DNA from: Streptomonospora alba
GTDB taxonomy: Bacteria; Actinomycetota; Actinomycetes; Streptosporangiales; Streptosporangiaceae
Direction of reading: 5' to 3'
NCBI RefSeq assembly: GCF_000826685.1
Contig: NZ_JROO01000053.1
Span: 1 to 35,325 of the forward strand
Length of the DNA stretch: 35,325 bases
Shown piece after piece: positions 24,333 to 32,572 of the stretch. How positions within the stretch are numbered: position 1 is the first letter of the stretch; each line of letters starts with the position of its first letter. A program made the position numbers and the translations under genes. The notes under the pieces are model-generated. The model searched no databases. It was not told the origin of the DNA and saw nothing but the letters and a program-made list of their open reading frames with translations.

Positions 24333-24755
24333 GTGGACGAACCCCTGCGCCCAGTCGGAGACCGGTGGGCACTGCGCTTCGAGCGGCGCTTCGCCCACCC
24401 GCCGGAGAAGGTGTGGCGCGCCATCACCGAACCGGAGCACCTCAGCCGGTGGTATCCCTTCCCCGCCACGGAGCTGGATCCGCGTGTGGGCGGGACCATC
24501 CGGTTCAGCGACGGCGAAAGCGCCGAACTGCAAGCCGAGATCACCGAGTTCCTGCCGCCGAAGGTCTTCGCCTTCCGGGAATACGACGAAGAGACCGGTA
24601 CCCACGAGCTGCGCATCGAACTGCACCCCGACGACGACGGCTGCCGAATGGTCTTCACGCACACCTTCGCCGACAAGACCTGGGCCGCACAGACCGAGAC
24701 CGGTTGGATGCACTGCCTCGACGCGCTCACCCGGGCACTGGACGAGTCGGTCTAA
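24333..24755 (+). CDS. SRPBCC/AHSA1-family protein
   Basis: A 140-residue protein of the START/Bet v1-like SRPBCC fold, activator-of-Hsp90 homologue (AHSA1) subgroup. RFERRFAHPPEKVWRAITEP, LSRWYPFPATELDPRVGGTI and the C-terminal GWMHCLDALTRALDE are typical. Such proteins bind hydrophobic ligands; many are of unknown role. GTG 24333 is chosen because GGAGGAG lies 6 bp before it and the family N-terminus begins there. A good promoter lies upstream. It converges on the ESX cluster. Confidence 0.85.
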   Translation: MDEPLRPVGDRWALRFERRFAHPPEKVWRAITEPEHLSRWYPFPATELDPRVGGTIRFSDGESAELQAEITEFLPPKVFAFREYDEETGTHELRIELHPDDDGCRMVFTHTFADKTWAAQTETGWMHCLDALTRALDESV

Positions 24756-24842
24756 GAGGACGCCTCCGCTGCCGCCCCTCCCGTGCCACAGAGGACGGGC
24801 GCTCAGCGGTGCCGACCGGGAGCCGGGCCAATCCGCCCAGGC

Positions 24843-24859
24843 CCCCGGCCTGGCCGGGG
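24843..24859. terminator. Palindromic hairpin between convergent genes
   Basis: CCCCGGCC-T-GGCCGGGG is a perfect inverted repeat in the 257-bp gap between the SRPBCC gene and the proline-rich ESX gene. It is a likely bidirectional terminator; nothing else is seen in the gap. Confidence 0.45.
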
Positions 24860-25012
24860 ATGTAGTCGTCGGCGCGGGCGACCGGGTTCGGGTCCGTGGT
24901 CCGCTCGGCGCCGTGGACGGGGCCGGGCGGACGAACCGATTCCAGGCCGTCGGCCGGGCCCCGGCGTCGTGTAGCGATGTCAGGTGCCGTGTCGGCGGGG
25001 TCGCCCGTGCGG

Positions 25013-26815
25013 CTACGAGGCGCCCGAGCGGCCCCCGAGCCGGACTCTGCCGCCGGTGGCCTTGAAGAGGGCCCTGGGCAGCGGCGAGACCGGCGCCCCG
25101 GGCAGTTCGCGCAGTCGGCGTTCGAAGGAGCCGGGCTGAGCCGTGGGGCGCCGCCCCGACGGCGACGGCGCCTGCCCCGTCCCCTCGATGAAAGCCCGTG
25201 CCTCCGCGGAGCCGGGGACCGCCGTGACCGGCGAGCCCGCCCGGTCGGCGTAGGGCTCGGAAGGGCGCTGCGCGGTGGAGGACGGCGAAGCGTGCGGTGA
25301 AGCGGCCTCCGCGCCGGCTGTCGGCGGGCCCGGCGCGGTGCTCGCGGCGAAGTCGGCGGTCGGCGCCGGCGGGTCCCCCGGTCGGTGTGTGGACGGGGCG
25401 GACGGGCCCTCAGGCGGCGCGGGGTGCCGGAACGCCGGCTGCGGGCCGGACACCGGCGTCAGGCGCGTCGTCTCCTCGCCCGGCTGGGCGGTCGCGGCGG
25501 CCGACGGCGAGGCGTCGGGCCGGTGCGGCCGGCCAGGGGCCGACGATCGTGCCTGCTGGGGATGATCCTCGGGCCGTGCACCCGCGGGCGGGTACGGCGC
25601 CGGGTCCGACCCGCCCGGGGGCCGGGCCTGCCCGCTGCCGGTGGAAGCCTGTGCCTCGGACGGCAGGGGACGGCTCGCCGGGCGCGACGGGTCCGCGCCG
25701 ACCTTCCCGGCCGCAGGGCTGCCGGGGGCCCGGGACCACGGTGAGTCGCCCGGCGGCCGCTGCTCATACCGGCCGCCACGCGCCTCGTCCTCCCGGGGCC
25801 AGGACGCCGGGTACGGCCCCGAGGCAGCGGGACGGTCGGGCGAGGCGTACGGATCCTGGCGCCCCCCTCGCATTCCGGCCTCCTGAGGGCCGGTCGCCGG
25901 GCGGGCGGTGCGGGGCTCCGCCGCGGTGCTCGGCGCCTGCGGCACGGCCGAAGCCGGAGTGCTCTGCTGCTGCGTACCGGTCGGCCCCTGAGGCGTCGGC
26001 GGCTGCGGCGCAGGGCCCTGCCCGGGCGCGGTCCCGGGACGCGCGGTTCCCTGCTGCGCGGAGTGCGGGTGCCCGGGGCCGCCGGACTGCGGAGCTTCGT
26101 GCGACGGCCCCGCCGCGCCGAGGATGTCGCTGCGGTCCAGCTGGACGGTCTGTTCCTCCGGGCGGGGTTCGGCGGAGGCGGGGGAGCCGCCCGGTCGCCG
26201 GGTTCCGGTGGCGGGGTCGGCGGTCCCGGACTGCTGGGGGCCGGAGGCGGGCCGAGCCGTGGCGTCAGGCTGGTGGGGCCCCGCGCCCGGTTGTCCGGGT
26301 GCGGGCCGACGCTGCAGCGGATGGGTCTGATCCTCGGGCCTGGCGGACGTCGGCTCGCGGGACTCCGCCTGCTGCCGGTGCCCTCCGGGCCCCTGGACCT
26401 CCGCCGCCGTCCGTGCGCCGCCTGCGGGGCCGCCACCGCCGACGCCGCCGGCCCCATACGCTCCGCCTGCGGGCCGTTGCGGACCTGCTCCGCCCATCGT
26501 GCCCGCGCCGTCGGCACGGTGCGGTCCGGAGTGCGGCCACGGGGGGCCGCCGACCGCCCCGGCCTCGTTCTGCGGCGCGTGCCTGCCGCGGGGCGCGGGG
26601 TCGCCGCGGTCGGGCCGGCCCGGCTCCCGCCCCGCCTGCTGCGGCCCCCACCGGGGGTCCTCCCGGTACCGGGCATACGGAGGCGGGGGCACGTCGAAGT
26701 CCGCGTACGGGGAGGTGTCCTCGCGTGGTGCCTCCGGCGCGTGGGCAGCCGGGGACGACCGCTCCCGCGGCTCACCGCTGTCTTCGTGCTCTCCGTTCGG
26801 CGGTCGGTCGGGCAT
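25013..26815 (-). CDS. Proline-rich disordered protein of the ESX cluster
   Basis: A 600-residue protein of very biased composition (Pro, Ala, Gly, Gln, Arg, Thr), predicted disordered over about 1-560. The only folded-looking part is the end: FERRLRELPGAPVSPLPRA followed by LFKATGGRVRLGG. That tail resembles the linker that precedes the ATPase domain in EspI/SCO5717-type MinD-like proteins of actinobacterial ESX loci. Here the chain stops there and the ATPase-like part is a separate upstream gene, so the pair may be a split version. ATG 26815 begins MPDRPPNGEHEDSGEP. It is last in the cluster. Confidence 0.7.
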   Translation of the reverse strand: MPDRPPNGEHEDSGEPRERSSPAAHAPEAPREDTSPYADFDVPPPPYARYREDPRWGPQQAGREPGRPDRGDPAPRGRHAPQNEAGAVGGPPWPHSGPHRADGAGTMGGAGPQRPAGGAYGAGGVGGGGPAGGARTAAEVQGPGGHRQQAESREPTSARPEDQTHPLQRRPAPGQPGAGPHQPDATARPASGPQQSGTADPATGTRRPGGSPASAEPRPEEQTVQLDRSDILGAAGPSHEAPQSGGPGHPHSAQQGTARPGTAPGQGPAPQPPTPQGPTGTQQQSTPASAVPQAPSTAAEPRTARPATGPQEAGMRGGRQDPYASPDRPAASGPYPASWPREDEARGGRYEQRPPGDSPWSRAPGSPAAGKVGADPSRPASRPLPSEAQASTGSGQARPPGGSDPAPYPPAGARPEDHPQQARSSAPGRPHRPDASPSAAATAQPGEETTRLTPVSGPQPAFRHPAPPEGPSAPSTHRPGDPPAPTADFAASTAPGPPTAGAEAASPHASPSSTAQRPSEPYADRAGSPVTAVPGSAEARAFIEGTGQAPSPSGRRPTAQPGSFERRLRELPGAPVSPLPRALFKATGGRVRLGGRSGAS

Positions 26816-26921
26816 GGTCGCGCACTCCCGGGCGTCGGTTCGGGGCGGGTGGTGCCACCGCACCCCGACGAACATCGTCACACGGACCCGGCCATCACCG
26901 GGCCGGTCCGCGGTACCGGCC

Positions 26922-27830
26922 TTACAGCGACCGGCGCAGGCATTCCGCGGCGATCCGGGTCGCCGTCGCGTGCGTTGCGGCGGAGATGCGCGAGGGATCG
27001 ATGCGCGTCCCCTCCGCGAGATGCCGGTCGAAGCCGAGCCGGAACACCTCCGCGCCACTCTCGCGCAGGATCGCAGCCGAGGCCGGATAGTCGAACGCGG
27101 GGTCCTGGCCACGCGTCTGCTCGGTGAACACAACGGCGATGCGGTTCGGCAGCGTCTCGGCCCCGTTGGCCGCCATCCAGTCGAAGGCGCGCCCGATGCT
27201 CGCCGCACCGTCCCGAGTGGAGGGGACCACCAGCACGTGGGCGTGTGCGCTCGCCTGCGCGGCCCGGTTGAGGCCGTCGGTCATGTCGGCGGCGCGGTCG
27301 ATGACCGTCGTCCCGAAGAACCGGGTCAGCGGCAGCACGGCGCCCCGGTAGCGCCCCGCGTCCAGCCGCCCCTGCGCCATCTCCTCCTGCAATCCCGGCA
27401 GCAGCCACAGCCCTTCGCCGATTCCCTCAAGGCAGTGCGCCACATCGCCGAAGGAGTCGGATTCGATGGCGTCTCCCGCCAGGCCCGGCGCGCCGGACGC
27501 CTCCGCGCCCAGCCGCGGCCCCAGTCCGCTGTTGCCCGGTCCCAGGTCCAGCGCCAGAACCCGGTCGTAGCGGTAATGCGCGAAGACCAGGGCCAGCAGC
27601 GCCGTCACCGTGCTCTCCGCCGCCCACCCCTGCGGCCGACTCACCACGATTCGGCGCCCGGTGACCAGGGACCGCTGCAGCTCGCGCCCCAGCCGCACCG
27701 GCTCCAGCACGTCCTCCGGCGGGCGGAACGGGCGTGCGGCGCCCCGGCCGACCCGGCGCAGCAGCGAGTCACCGTGCCGGGCGGCGCGGGTGGCGGCCGT
27801 GCCGGCGGACGGTTCCGCGCTGTCGTGCAT
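26922..27830 (-). CDS. MinD/ParA-like ESX protein without P-loop lysine
   Basis: A 302-residue protein with the fold pattern of a MinD/ParA ATPase. The first strand and loop read IVVSRPQGWAAESTV (61-75) where active members have KGGVGKTT, so the catalytic Lys/Gly are lost. The next strand VLALDLGPGNSGLG keeps the Asp of the A' region, and TTVIDRAADMTDGLNRAAQ, HVLVVPSTRDGAASI and RIAVVFTEQ follow as in the family. It probably binds partners without hydrolysing ATP. GGAGG precedes ATG 27830; eccD lies 44 bp upstream. Confidence 0.75.
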   Translation of the reverse strand: MHDSAEPSAGTAATRAARHGDSLLRRVGRGAARPFRPPEDVLEPVRLGRELQRSLVTGRRIVVSRPQGWAAESTVTALLALVFAHYRYDRVLALDLGPGNSGLGPRLGAEASGAPGLAGDAIESDSFGDVAHCLEGIGEGLWLLPGLQEEMAQGRLDAGRYRGAVLPLTRFFGTTVIDRAADMTDGLNRAAQASAHAHVLVVPSTRDGAASIGRAFDWMAANGAETLPNRIAVVFTEQTRGQDPAFDYPASAAILRESGAEVFRLGFDRHLAEGTRIDPSRISAATHATATRIAAECLRRSL

Positions 27831-27874
27831 CGTCTGGCCTCCGAAAAGCGTGTTCCCGCGGTGGGTCGCAACGG

Positions 27875-29200
27875 TCAGAAGGTGTTGATGAGCCGCTCGT
27901 AGGTGCCGAAGGAGCCGATCGCCACCGGGATGAGCACGACGACCGCCACCGCCTCGAACCGGTTGGCGATGCGCCGCAGCCGCGCCCTGGTGTGCTCGGG
28001 CGGATCGACGGACAGCACCACCGCGGGAATGAGCAGCACCGCCAGCAGCGCCCCGATCGACGGCCACAGTGCCCAGGACGCCAGGTCGACCCAGTTGACC
28101 GCCAACGCGATCACGGTCACCAGCGACGCCGCCATCAGCGGCGCTTTCTGCAGGATGAGGGGGAACAGCCGCGAGCGGCTGGCCACCACGATCGCGAGCA
28201 GTCCCGCCAGGCCCGCGGTCCACCCGTTCAGGTCGGCGGCCAGCCCCACGCCGGCCGCCGCCGCCGACACCGCGGCCGCGACGGTGGATACGGTCATCGT
28301 GCGGTGCGCGCCGGCCAGGGCCTTCATGACATCGGTGCGCGCCACCGCCGAGCCCGCGCCGCGCCGGTCGTCCAGCGCCGTCAGGCCGGACGTCGACATG
28401 GCGAAGCGCAGAATCAGGCTGAGCACCACTACGCACGCGATCGCCGCCACGGCGCCGACCTGGGAGTGCGACATCCCGACGGCGGAGCCCCCGGCCCACA
28501 CCGCGGTCAGCGCCAGCGTGACAGCACCGCCGATGGTCCCCCCGCGCCCCAGCGGTGTGGTCAGTCCCAGGCCGATCACCACACCTCCGGCGATGCCCGC
28601 CAGGCCGCACCACAGCACCCAGCCGGGCCAGCCGTAGAGCCCCGCGGACAGATGCACCGCCTCGCCGGCCAGCATGCCGCCCGCGATCGCCACCGCCGTG
28701 CCGGCCGGCTCCCGCCAGGTCGCCGCAAGAGTCCAGCCCAGGGCCAGAAGCGCCGCCGCGCCGCCGCCCAGAGCGACGACCCCCGCGGCGCCGCCGGAAC
28801 CCGTCCACAGCAGCGAGCCGACGGCGAGGACGAGTGCGGCGACCGCCACCGTTGCGCTCCACCGGCGGGCGGCGGCGTTCCACCGGCCCAGGTCGCCGTC
28901 GAGGACGTCGCCGACCGCGTCGGGCACCTCGTGGACGACCGGCGCGGGGACGGGCTCGTCGATGCGCATCAGCCGCAGCACGTCGCCGTCGGAGATGCTG
29001 CGATCGGCCAGGGTGGAGTCGCTGTCGAGGTGTACGCCGGAGGCGGTGGCCAAGTGCATGGGCAGGGCCGGATTGCGCGCCTGGTCGCCCATGAGCTTGA
29101 GCACCTCGGGCATCAGCGCGCCGATCGGTTCCTGAGCGGGGAGGACGGCATCGACGCGGCGGTTCTCACCGACGAGTGTCACGCGGCTCCAGGACGTCAT
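27875..29200 (-). CDS. eccD: Type VII secretion integral membrane protein EccD
   Basis: A 441-residue core channel component of the ESX membrane complex. The N-terminal ubiquitin-like (YukD) domain spans about 1-85 (SRVTLVGENRRVDAVLPAQE, later ISDGDVLRLMR). After a basic linker there are about 11 hydrophobic helices from about 110 to the end. ATG 29200 is preferred over 29215 or GTG 29218 because a GGGAAAGGG stretch sits just before it and MTSWSRVTL is the usual type of start. It follows the TNT-like gene by 84 bp on the same strand. Confidence 0.88.
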   Translation of the reverse strand: MTSWSRVTLVGENRRVDAVLPAQEPIGALMPEVLKLMGDQARNPALPMHLATASGVHLDSDSTLADRSISDGDVLRLMRIDEPVPAPVVHEVPDAVGDVLDGDLGRWNAAARRWSATVAVAALVLAVGSLLWTGSGGAAGVVALGGGAAALLALGWTLAATWREPAGTAVAIAGGMLAGEAVHLSAGLYGWPGWVLWCGLAGIAGGVVIGLGLTTPLGRGGTIGGAVTLALTAVWAGGSAVGMSHSQVGAVAAIACVVVLSLILRFAMSTSGLTALDDRRGAGSAVARTDVMKALAGAHRTMTVSTVAAAVSAAAAGVGLAADLNGWTAGLAGLLAIVVASRSRLFPLILQKAPLMAASLVTVIALAVNWVDLASWALWPSIGALLAVLLIPAVVLSVDPPEHTRARLRRIANRFEAVAVVVLIPVAIGSFGTYERLINTF

Positions 29201-29284
29201 CGAGCCCTTTCCCATCACTACTTCGCTGCGGTCTCCGCGCGGTCGGGGCGCGGACTGGGGTGCGGCGCCGCGTCGGCGGCGGGG

Positions 29285-30388
29285 TCAGGCGGGCACCTCG
29301 CTCGCTTCGACCCGTTCGAGGTAGCCGTTGCCCAGCAGCCAGCGGATGCTCGCCAGCGCGGGAGGCTGGACGAACCCGCCGGCGTCGACGGCGAATCGGA
29401 CGCCCCCGCCCGGGTTGGCGCCTTCGCTGGGGGAAAGCGACGCGTCGACCTGGAAGGGGTGGATCACACGGTATCGGTGGTAGGCGTCAGCGGCGGAGTC
29501 CGCATCCTGCCCGGTGCCGTCCTGCGCTCCGGTCTCGGGCTCGGCGCCTTCCTCCGCGCCCGCGGAGGGTGCGGTCGGTTCGGGCACAGGGCTGTCGTCG
29601 GGGACCGTGGAGGTCCCGAGGGCGCCGCGGGCGATGTCGGGCAGCCCGCGCTCGCCGAACGGCTGGCCGTCGGGGAAGAGCAGCGAGCCGCTCTCCTGGC
29701 CGAACGCGTCGACGAGCGTGCCCGACTTCAGGGTGACCGGCGCGCTGTCGCCGCTGCCGTCGCGCAGCTGTGTGCGGACGTCGCCGAGGAACGTCTCGGT
29801 CTGCTTCCGGGCCTGCTGCTCCTCGGATGCGCTCAGCGGCTGCGGCTCGTCGTCGACGAGCGTGAGCTCGCCGTAGAGCCAGCGGGCGGCCTCGTCCTCG
29901 GTCGGGAAGTCCGCGCCGGTGCGCCCCTGCTCGTATTCGACGATTCCCGCGGAGTAGCCCCGATCGTTCTCGGTGAGCAGGTAGTAGCTGGTGGCGGTGC
30001 CCTCGGCGGGACGCGGTTCGCCGGGAAGCACGTGGAGCTCAGGCGGCACGCCCGCGCTGTCGAGTTCGGCCGCGAGCATGTCCATGGTGACCTCGCCGCC
30101 CACCCAGTCGGCCGGCACGGGCGCCGAGGGCGCGGGCGGCGGCGCGGACTGGGCCTGCTGCTCCTGTTGGGAGGCCTCCTCCTGATTGCCGAGCTGATAC
30201 TGCAGAAACGACCAGCCCACACTGCCGGCGCAGGCGACGGCGGAGACCACCAGGCCCGCGATGATCTTGCCGAGGTTCTCGTCGAGCCTTCGCCGGGTGC
30301 GCTGGGGACCGAACAGCACCGCCTCCCGGAGACGCTTGCGGCGCACGGCGACCGATTCCAGCAACTGGCTGTCGTAGTCGCGGGCCAT
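29285..30388 (-). CDS. Membrane-anchored TNT-domain-like protein
   Basis: A 367-residue protein with an EccB-like front and a TNT-like back. Residues 1-41 are cytoplasmic and basic, 42-64 form one helix, and the rest is outside. After a Gln/Pro linker and a mixed domain (about 95-210), residues 219-362 follow the plan of the tuberculosis necrotizing toxin (NAD glycohydrolase) domain: SGTLVDAFG, FGERGLP, YHRYRVIHPFQV, PGGGVRF, LLGNGYLERV. Two expected residues differ: DAFG for the usual DRFG, and GGGVR for GGGxQ. Activity is therefore doubtful. AAAGGAGG sets ATG 30388. It occupies the place EccB often has. Confidence 0.75.
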   Translation of the reverse strand: MARDYDSQLLESVAVRRKRLREAVLFGPQRTRRRLDENLGKIIAGLVVSAVACAGSVGWSFLQYQLGNQEEASQQEQQAQSAPPPAPSAPVPADWVGGEVTMDMLAAELDSAGVPPELHVLPGEPRPAEGTATSYYLLTENDRGYSAGIVEYEQGRTGADFPTEDEAARWLYGELTLVDDEPQPLSASEEQQARKQTETFLGDVRTQLRDGSGDSAPVTLKSGTLVDAFGQESGSLLFPDGQPFGERGLPDIARGALGTSTVPDDSPVPEPTAPSAGAEEGAEPETGAQDGTGQDADSAADAYHRYRVIHPFQVDASLSPSEGANPGGGVRFAVDAGGFVQPPALASIRWLLGNGYLERVEASEVPA

Positions 30389-30597
30389 CAAGCCTCCTTT
30401 GCGGAGCGGGCGGCGGATACGGTCCGTGTTCGCGGGAGGGGGCCGCGTGGCGGACGCAGGGCGCGGGGAGGGGCGTCCGCAAGATTACGAGGGACGGCGC
30501 GGAGCCTGAGCACGCCCCGGCCGCAGGCGCGCAGGGACTCGCGGAACCCGGTCGTCCGCGGACGGCTCGGCCGCCGACCCGGGACGAGGGGAGCGAC

Positions 30598-30624
30598 GGC
30601 GGTCGGCGCGCGGTGCCGACCGCC
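30598..30624 (-). terminator. Hairpin downstream of the esx pair
   Basis: A perfect 10-bp stem (GGCGGTCGGC / GCCGACCGCC) with a 7-nt loop lies 90 bp past the second esx gene, in a 325-bp gap before the TNT-like gene. It would limit read-through and keep esx transcript levels higher than the downstream genes. Nothing else is seen in this gap. Confidence 0.55.
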
Positions 30625-30713
30625 CCGGCGATCCGTTCCGGACGGACCGGCAAGGCCGCGCCGACCGGGTGAGGGCGTCGGCGGGGTCCGTCCTGGGCGG
30701 TGGGAGCGTGCGC

Positions 30714-31016
30714 CTAGATGGACTGCACGGCCGCGTTCGCCCGGGAGAGGGACTCCTGGGCGGTGCCGTCGTTGCTTTCGAGGGTCTGACGCACCAGGCG
30801 GATGATCTCACGCACCTCGTTGGCGGCGTCGTGCCACTTCTGCTCCTTGGCGCTGTACTCCGTGTCGACGCCGTCGGCGAGGAAGTCGGACATCGCGGTG
30901 GTGACGTCGCCCTCGTGCTCGCCGATCAGACCTTCCAGGCGCGTCATGATCGAGTGGATGTTGGTCTGCGCCTCCTCCGAGGCGCCGATGTCGTAGCTGT
31001 TGCGTCCGGCAGTCAT
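30714..31016 (-). CDS. ESAT-6/WXG100-like secreted protein (second)
   Basis: A 100-residue helical-hairpin protein, the size of Esx substrates of type VII secretion. The N-terminal helix (IGASEEAQTNIHSIMTRLEG) and the C-terminal helix (ANEVREIIRLVRQTLESNDG) flank the turn, which reads WHD (61-63) instead of WXG, after a charged segment YSAKEQK. Similar divergent proteins occur in Streptomyces ESX loci. GGAGGACAAGCG precedes the ATG. It follows the first esx gene by 28 bp, so the two would be made as a heterodimer. Confidence 0.8.
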   Translation of the reverse strand: MTAGRNSYDIGASEEAQTNIHSIMTRLEGLIGEHEGDVTTAMSDFLADGVDTEYSAKEQKWHDAANEVREIIRLVRQTLESNDGTAQESLSRANAAVQSI

Positions 31017-31044
31017 CGCTTGTCCTCCTCAGCCGCGGATCCGG

Positions 31045-31380
31045 TCAGGCCGTGCGGAACTTGGCGGCGTCGAAGTTCGCCGCCCCCATGTTCTTGTTGG
31101 CGTCGTCGGCCATGGTCTGGTTACCGCTCATGAAGGCCTGCTGCATTCCGCCTTGGCCTTGGTTGATCGAGGTCAGGCCGGAGTTGAGGTCGGCCGTGAT
31201 CTCGTCCGCGCGGGCCTTGAACGAGTCGAACGCCGCCTTGCCGGAACCGTTGAACCGTCCGGCCAGGGGCTCGGCGGCGTCGATCAGCTGCGTGATCAAG
31301 GTGCCGAGTTCGTCGCCCGTTCCCGAGGTGTTGCGGGTCAGGGTGGTCAGGGTCTGATCGCCGAAGTCCCAACGTGACAT
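31045..31380 (-). CDS. ESAT-6/WXG100-like secreted protein (first)
   Basis: A 111-residue Esx-type protein. The helical hairpin turn reads FNG (43-45) in LAGRFNGSGKAAFDSFKARA, the spacing of a WXG turn with Trp replaced by Phe, and the FxxF/A pattern after it is kept. A Gly/Gln-rich C-terminal tail (INQGQGGMQQAF) follows. It is the first gene of the minus-strand ESX operon; an AGGAG site and a TATAAT box lie upstream. Confidence 0.83.
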   Translation of the reverse strand: MSRWDFGDQTLTTLTRNTSGTGDELGTLITQLIDAAEPLAGRFNGSGKAAFDSFKARADEITADLNSGLTSINQGQGGMQQAFMSGNQTMADDANKNMGAANFDAAKFRTA

Positions 31381-31496
31381 CTGTTCACCTGCTCCTCGGT
31401 TTCCTGCTGTGTTCCGCGAATGGGACGCCTCCGCCGGGCCACCGGTTCCGGCGATCCGGAGCAGACGGTGAACGCCGACGATTCCTCGAGACAGCG

Positions 31497-31502
31497 ATTA
31501 TA
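31497..31502 (-). promoter_or_regulatory. -10 element of the esx operon
   Basis: A consensus TATAAT on the minus strand lies 117 bp before the first esx start in the divergent gap; no convincing -35 is seen. Next to it GTCAT-A-ATGAC (31506-31516) is an 11-bp palindrome that could be an operator for either direction. Confidence 0.45.
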
Positions 31503-31571
31503 TGGGTCATAATGACGGGCGGCAGTCGGCTGCCATCGGTAGGTGACAGCGCGAACCTGTGGGGGATTCGC

Positions 31572-32090
31572 ATGAAGTTCGAAGTCGTCGATCCCGCTGA
31601 TCGGCCTGCTGAGGACGGTGTCGAGACGCCCGCCGGCGCGGGTTCCCCGCCGTCGGCGCGGCCCGGCGGCGACGTGCCCGGAGCAGGCGCGGCCGAGGCC
31701 GCAGAGGCCGCTGCGGACGACGGATGCGCCGCGGACGACGCAGGCGGCGATCAGGCCGAGGACGAGGCGGAGCAGGATCCCCAAGCGCGGCTGACGGCCT
31801 CGACCCGTCGGCTCTCCGCCCAGGCCAGGCAGGGCGCCGCGCTGGTCGGCGACAGCCTGGCCAAGCTGGCCCACCAGGTCGCCGAATTGGAAGTGGCCGA
31901 CACCGGCCACAGGCCTGCGCCGGCCCCCTCCAGTTTTCGCGCCGACCGGTTCGGCACCGGCCGCCTCGCGGGTTCCGCCGGTGTCGGCGAAGCGGCATCC
32001 TGCATACGTCCGCCCCCTGCCGTACCGGGCGCGGAGGTTCGCGATCATTATGGAACCGGGCGTGCTTCGGAAGCGCCCAATCACCGATGA
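31572..32090 (+). CDS. Acidic hypothetical protein beside the ESX cluster
   Basis: A 172-residue protein I do not recognise. It starts MKFEVVDPADRPAEDGVETP, continues with an Ala/Asp/Glu/Gly-rich disordered stretch to about 70, then a helical segment LTASTRRLSAQARQGAALVG and LAKLAHQVAELEVADTG. The tail is Pro/Gly/Ala-rich. The helical part could pair with Esx-like proteins. It is divergent from the esx operon and 76 bp ahead of the DUF6507-like gene. No strong ribosome site is visible, so the start and even the reality of the tail are uncertain. Confidence 0.55.
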   Translation: MKFEVVDPADRPAEDGVETPAGAGSPPSARPGGDVPGAGAAEAAEAAADDGCAADDAGGDQAEDEAEQDPQARLTASTRRLSAQARQGAALVGDSLAKLAHQVAELEVADTGHRPAPAPSSFRADRFGTGRLAGSAGVGEAASCIRPPPAVPGAEVRDHYGTGRASEAPNHR

Positions 32091-32166
32091 CCGGCATTGA
32101 GCAACCCACGACGCGCAGCGCCATCGCTCGGGGCGGTGGCGGGAGACGGGAGCGGGAGGGAGCAGC

Positions 32167-32508
32167 GTGAGCGCATGGGACATCCAGCCCACTGAGGTCA
32201 ACGGCATCCTGCAGACGGTCGGCGGGCACGTCGGCGGCGAAGACGGCGAGGGCGGCCTCGTCGCCAAGATCGATACGTTCGGCGAGCACGTGAGCGAGGC
32301 CGGTGCCGCCGCAGCCAGCGGCCCCATCGGCACGGCGCTGGAGGAGTTCGTCGGCGAGTACGGGCCTGCGCTGCAGGAGATGGTCCTCAAGAGCGGCAGT
32401 TGCATCCAGGGATGCGTCGACGCCACGAGCGCCTACCTGAACGGCAACCTGCAGATGGCCGCCGACGCCCAGGGCAATGCCGGAAGCATCGAGGATTTGG
32501 GCCTGTAG
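32167..32508 (+). CDS. DUF6507-like small ESX-associated protein
   Basis: A 113-residue helical protein starting (GTG) MSAWDIQPTEVNGILQTVG, with GPIGTALEEFVGEYGPALQE in the middle and ATSAYLNGNLQMAADAQGNA near the end. This is the layout of the actinobacterial DUF6507 family, which looks like a relative of Esx/WXG100 proteins and occurs near type VII loci. A GGGAGGGAGC site lies just upstream. Two Cys residues (SCIQGC) are unusual for such proteins and could form a disulphide. Secretion is inferred. Confidence 0.72.
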   Translation: MSAWDIQPTEVNGILQTVGGHVGGEDGEGGLVAKIDTFGEHVSEAGAAAASGPIGTALEEFVGEYGPALQEMVLKSGSCIQGCVDATSAYLNGNLQMAADAQGNAGSIEDLGL

Positions 32509-32536
32509 CGGCCCGCGCGGTCCCTGACCGGACGGG

Positions 32537-32563
32537 GCGGCGGGACCCGGTCGGCCCCGCCGC
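32537..32563. terminator. Hairpin between convergent small ESX gene and geosmin synthase
   Basis: A perfect 8-bp stem (GCGGCGGG / CCCGCCGC) with an 11-nt loop fills the 64-bp gap between the two stops. It is a likely bidirectional terminator. Confidence 0.55.
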
Positions 32564-32572
32564 GGCCCTCGG

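Noticed and set aside
25297-27090. Long plus-strand open frames across the proline-rich ESX gene
   Set aside because: Arg/Gly/Pro-rich noise from the complementary strand of a repetitive GC-rich gene; no start signal.
29285-30388. EccB
   Set aside because: The anchor looks EccB-like, but the extracellular part lacks EccB repeats and ends in a TNT-like domain.
27734-30805. 1023-codon plus-strand open frame over eccD and the TNT-like gene
   Set aside because: Mirror of two recognisable minus-strand genes; composition of His/Gln/Arg/Gly typical of antisense frames.
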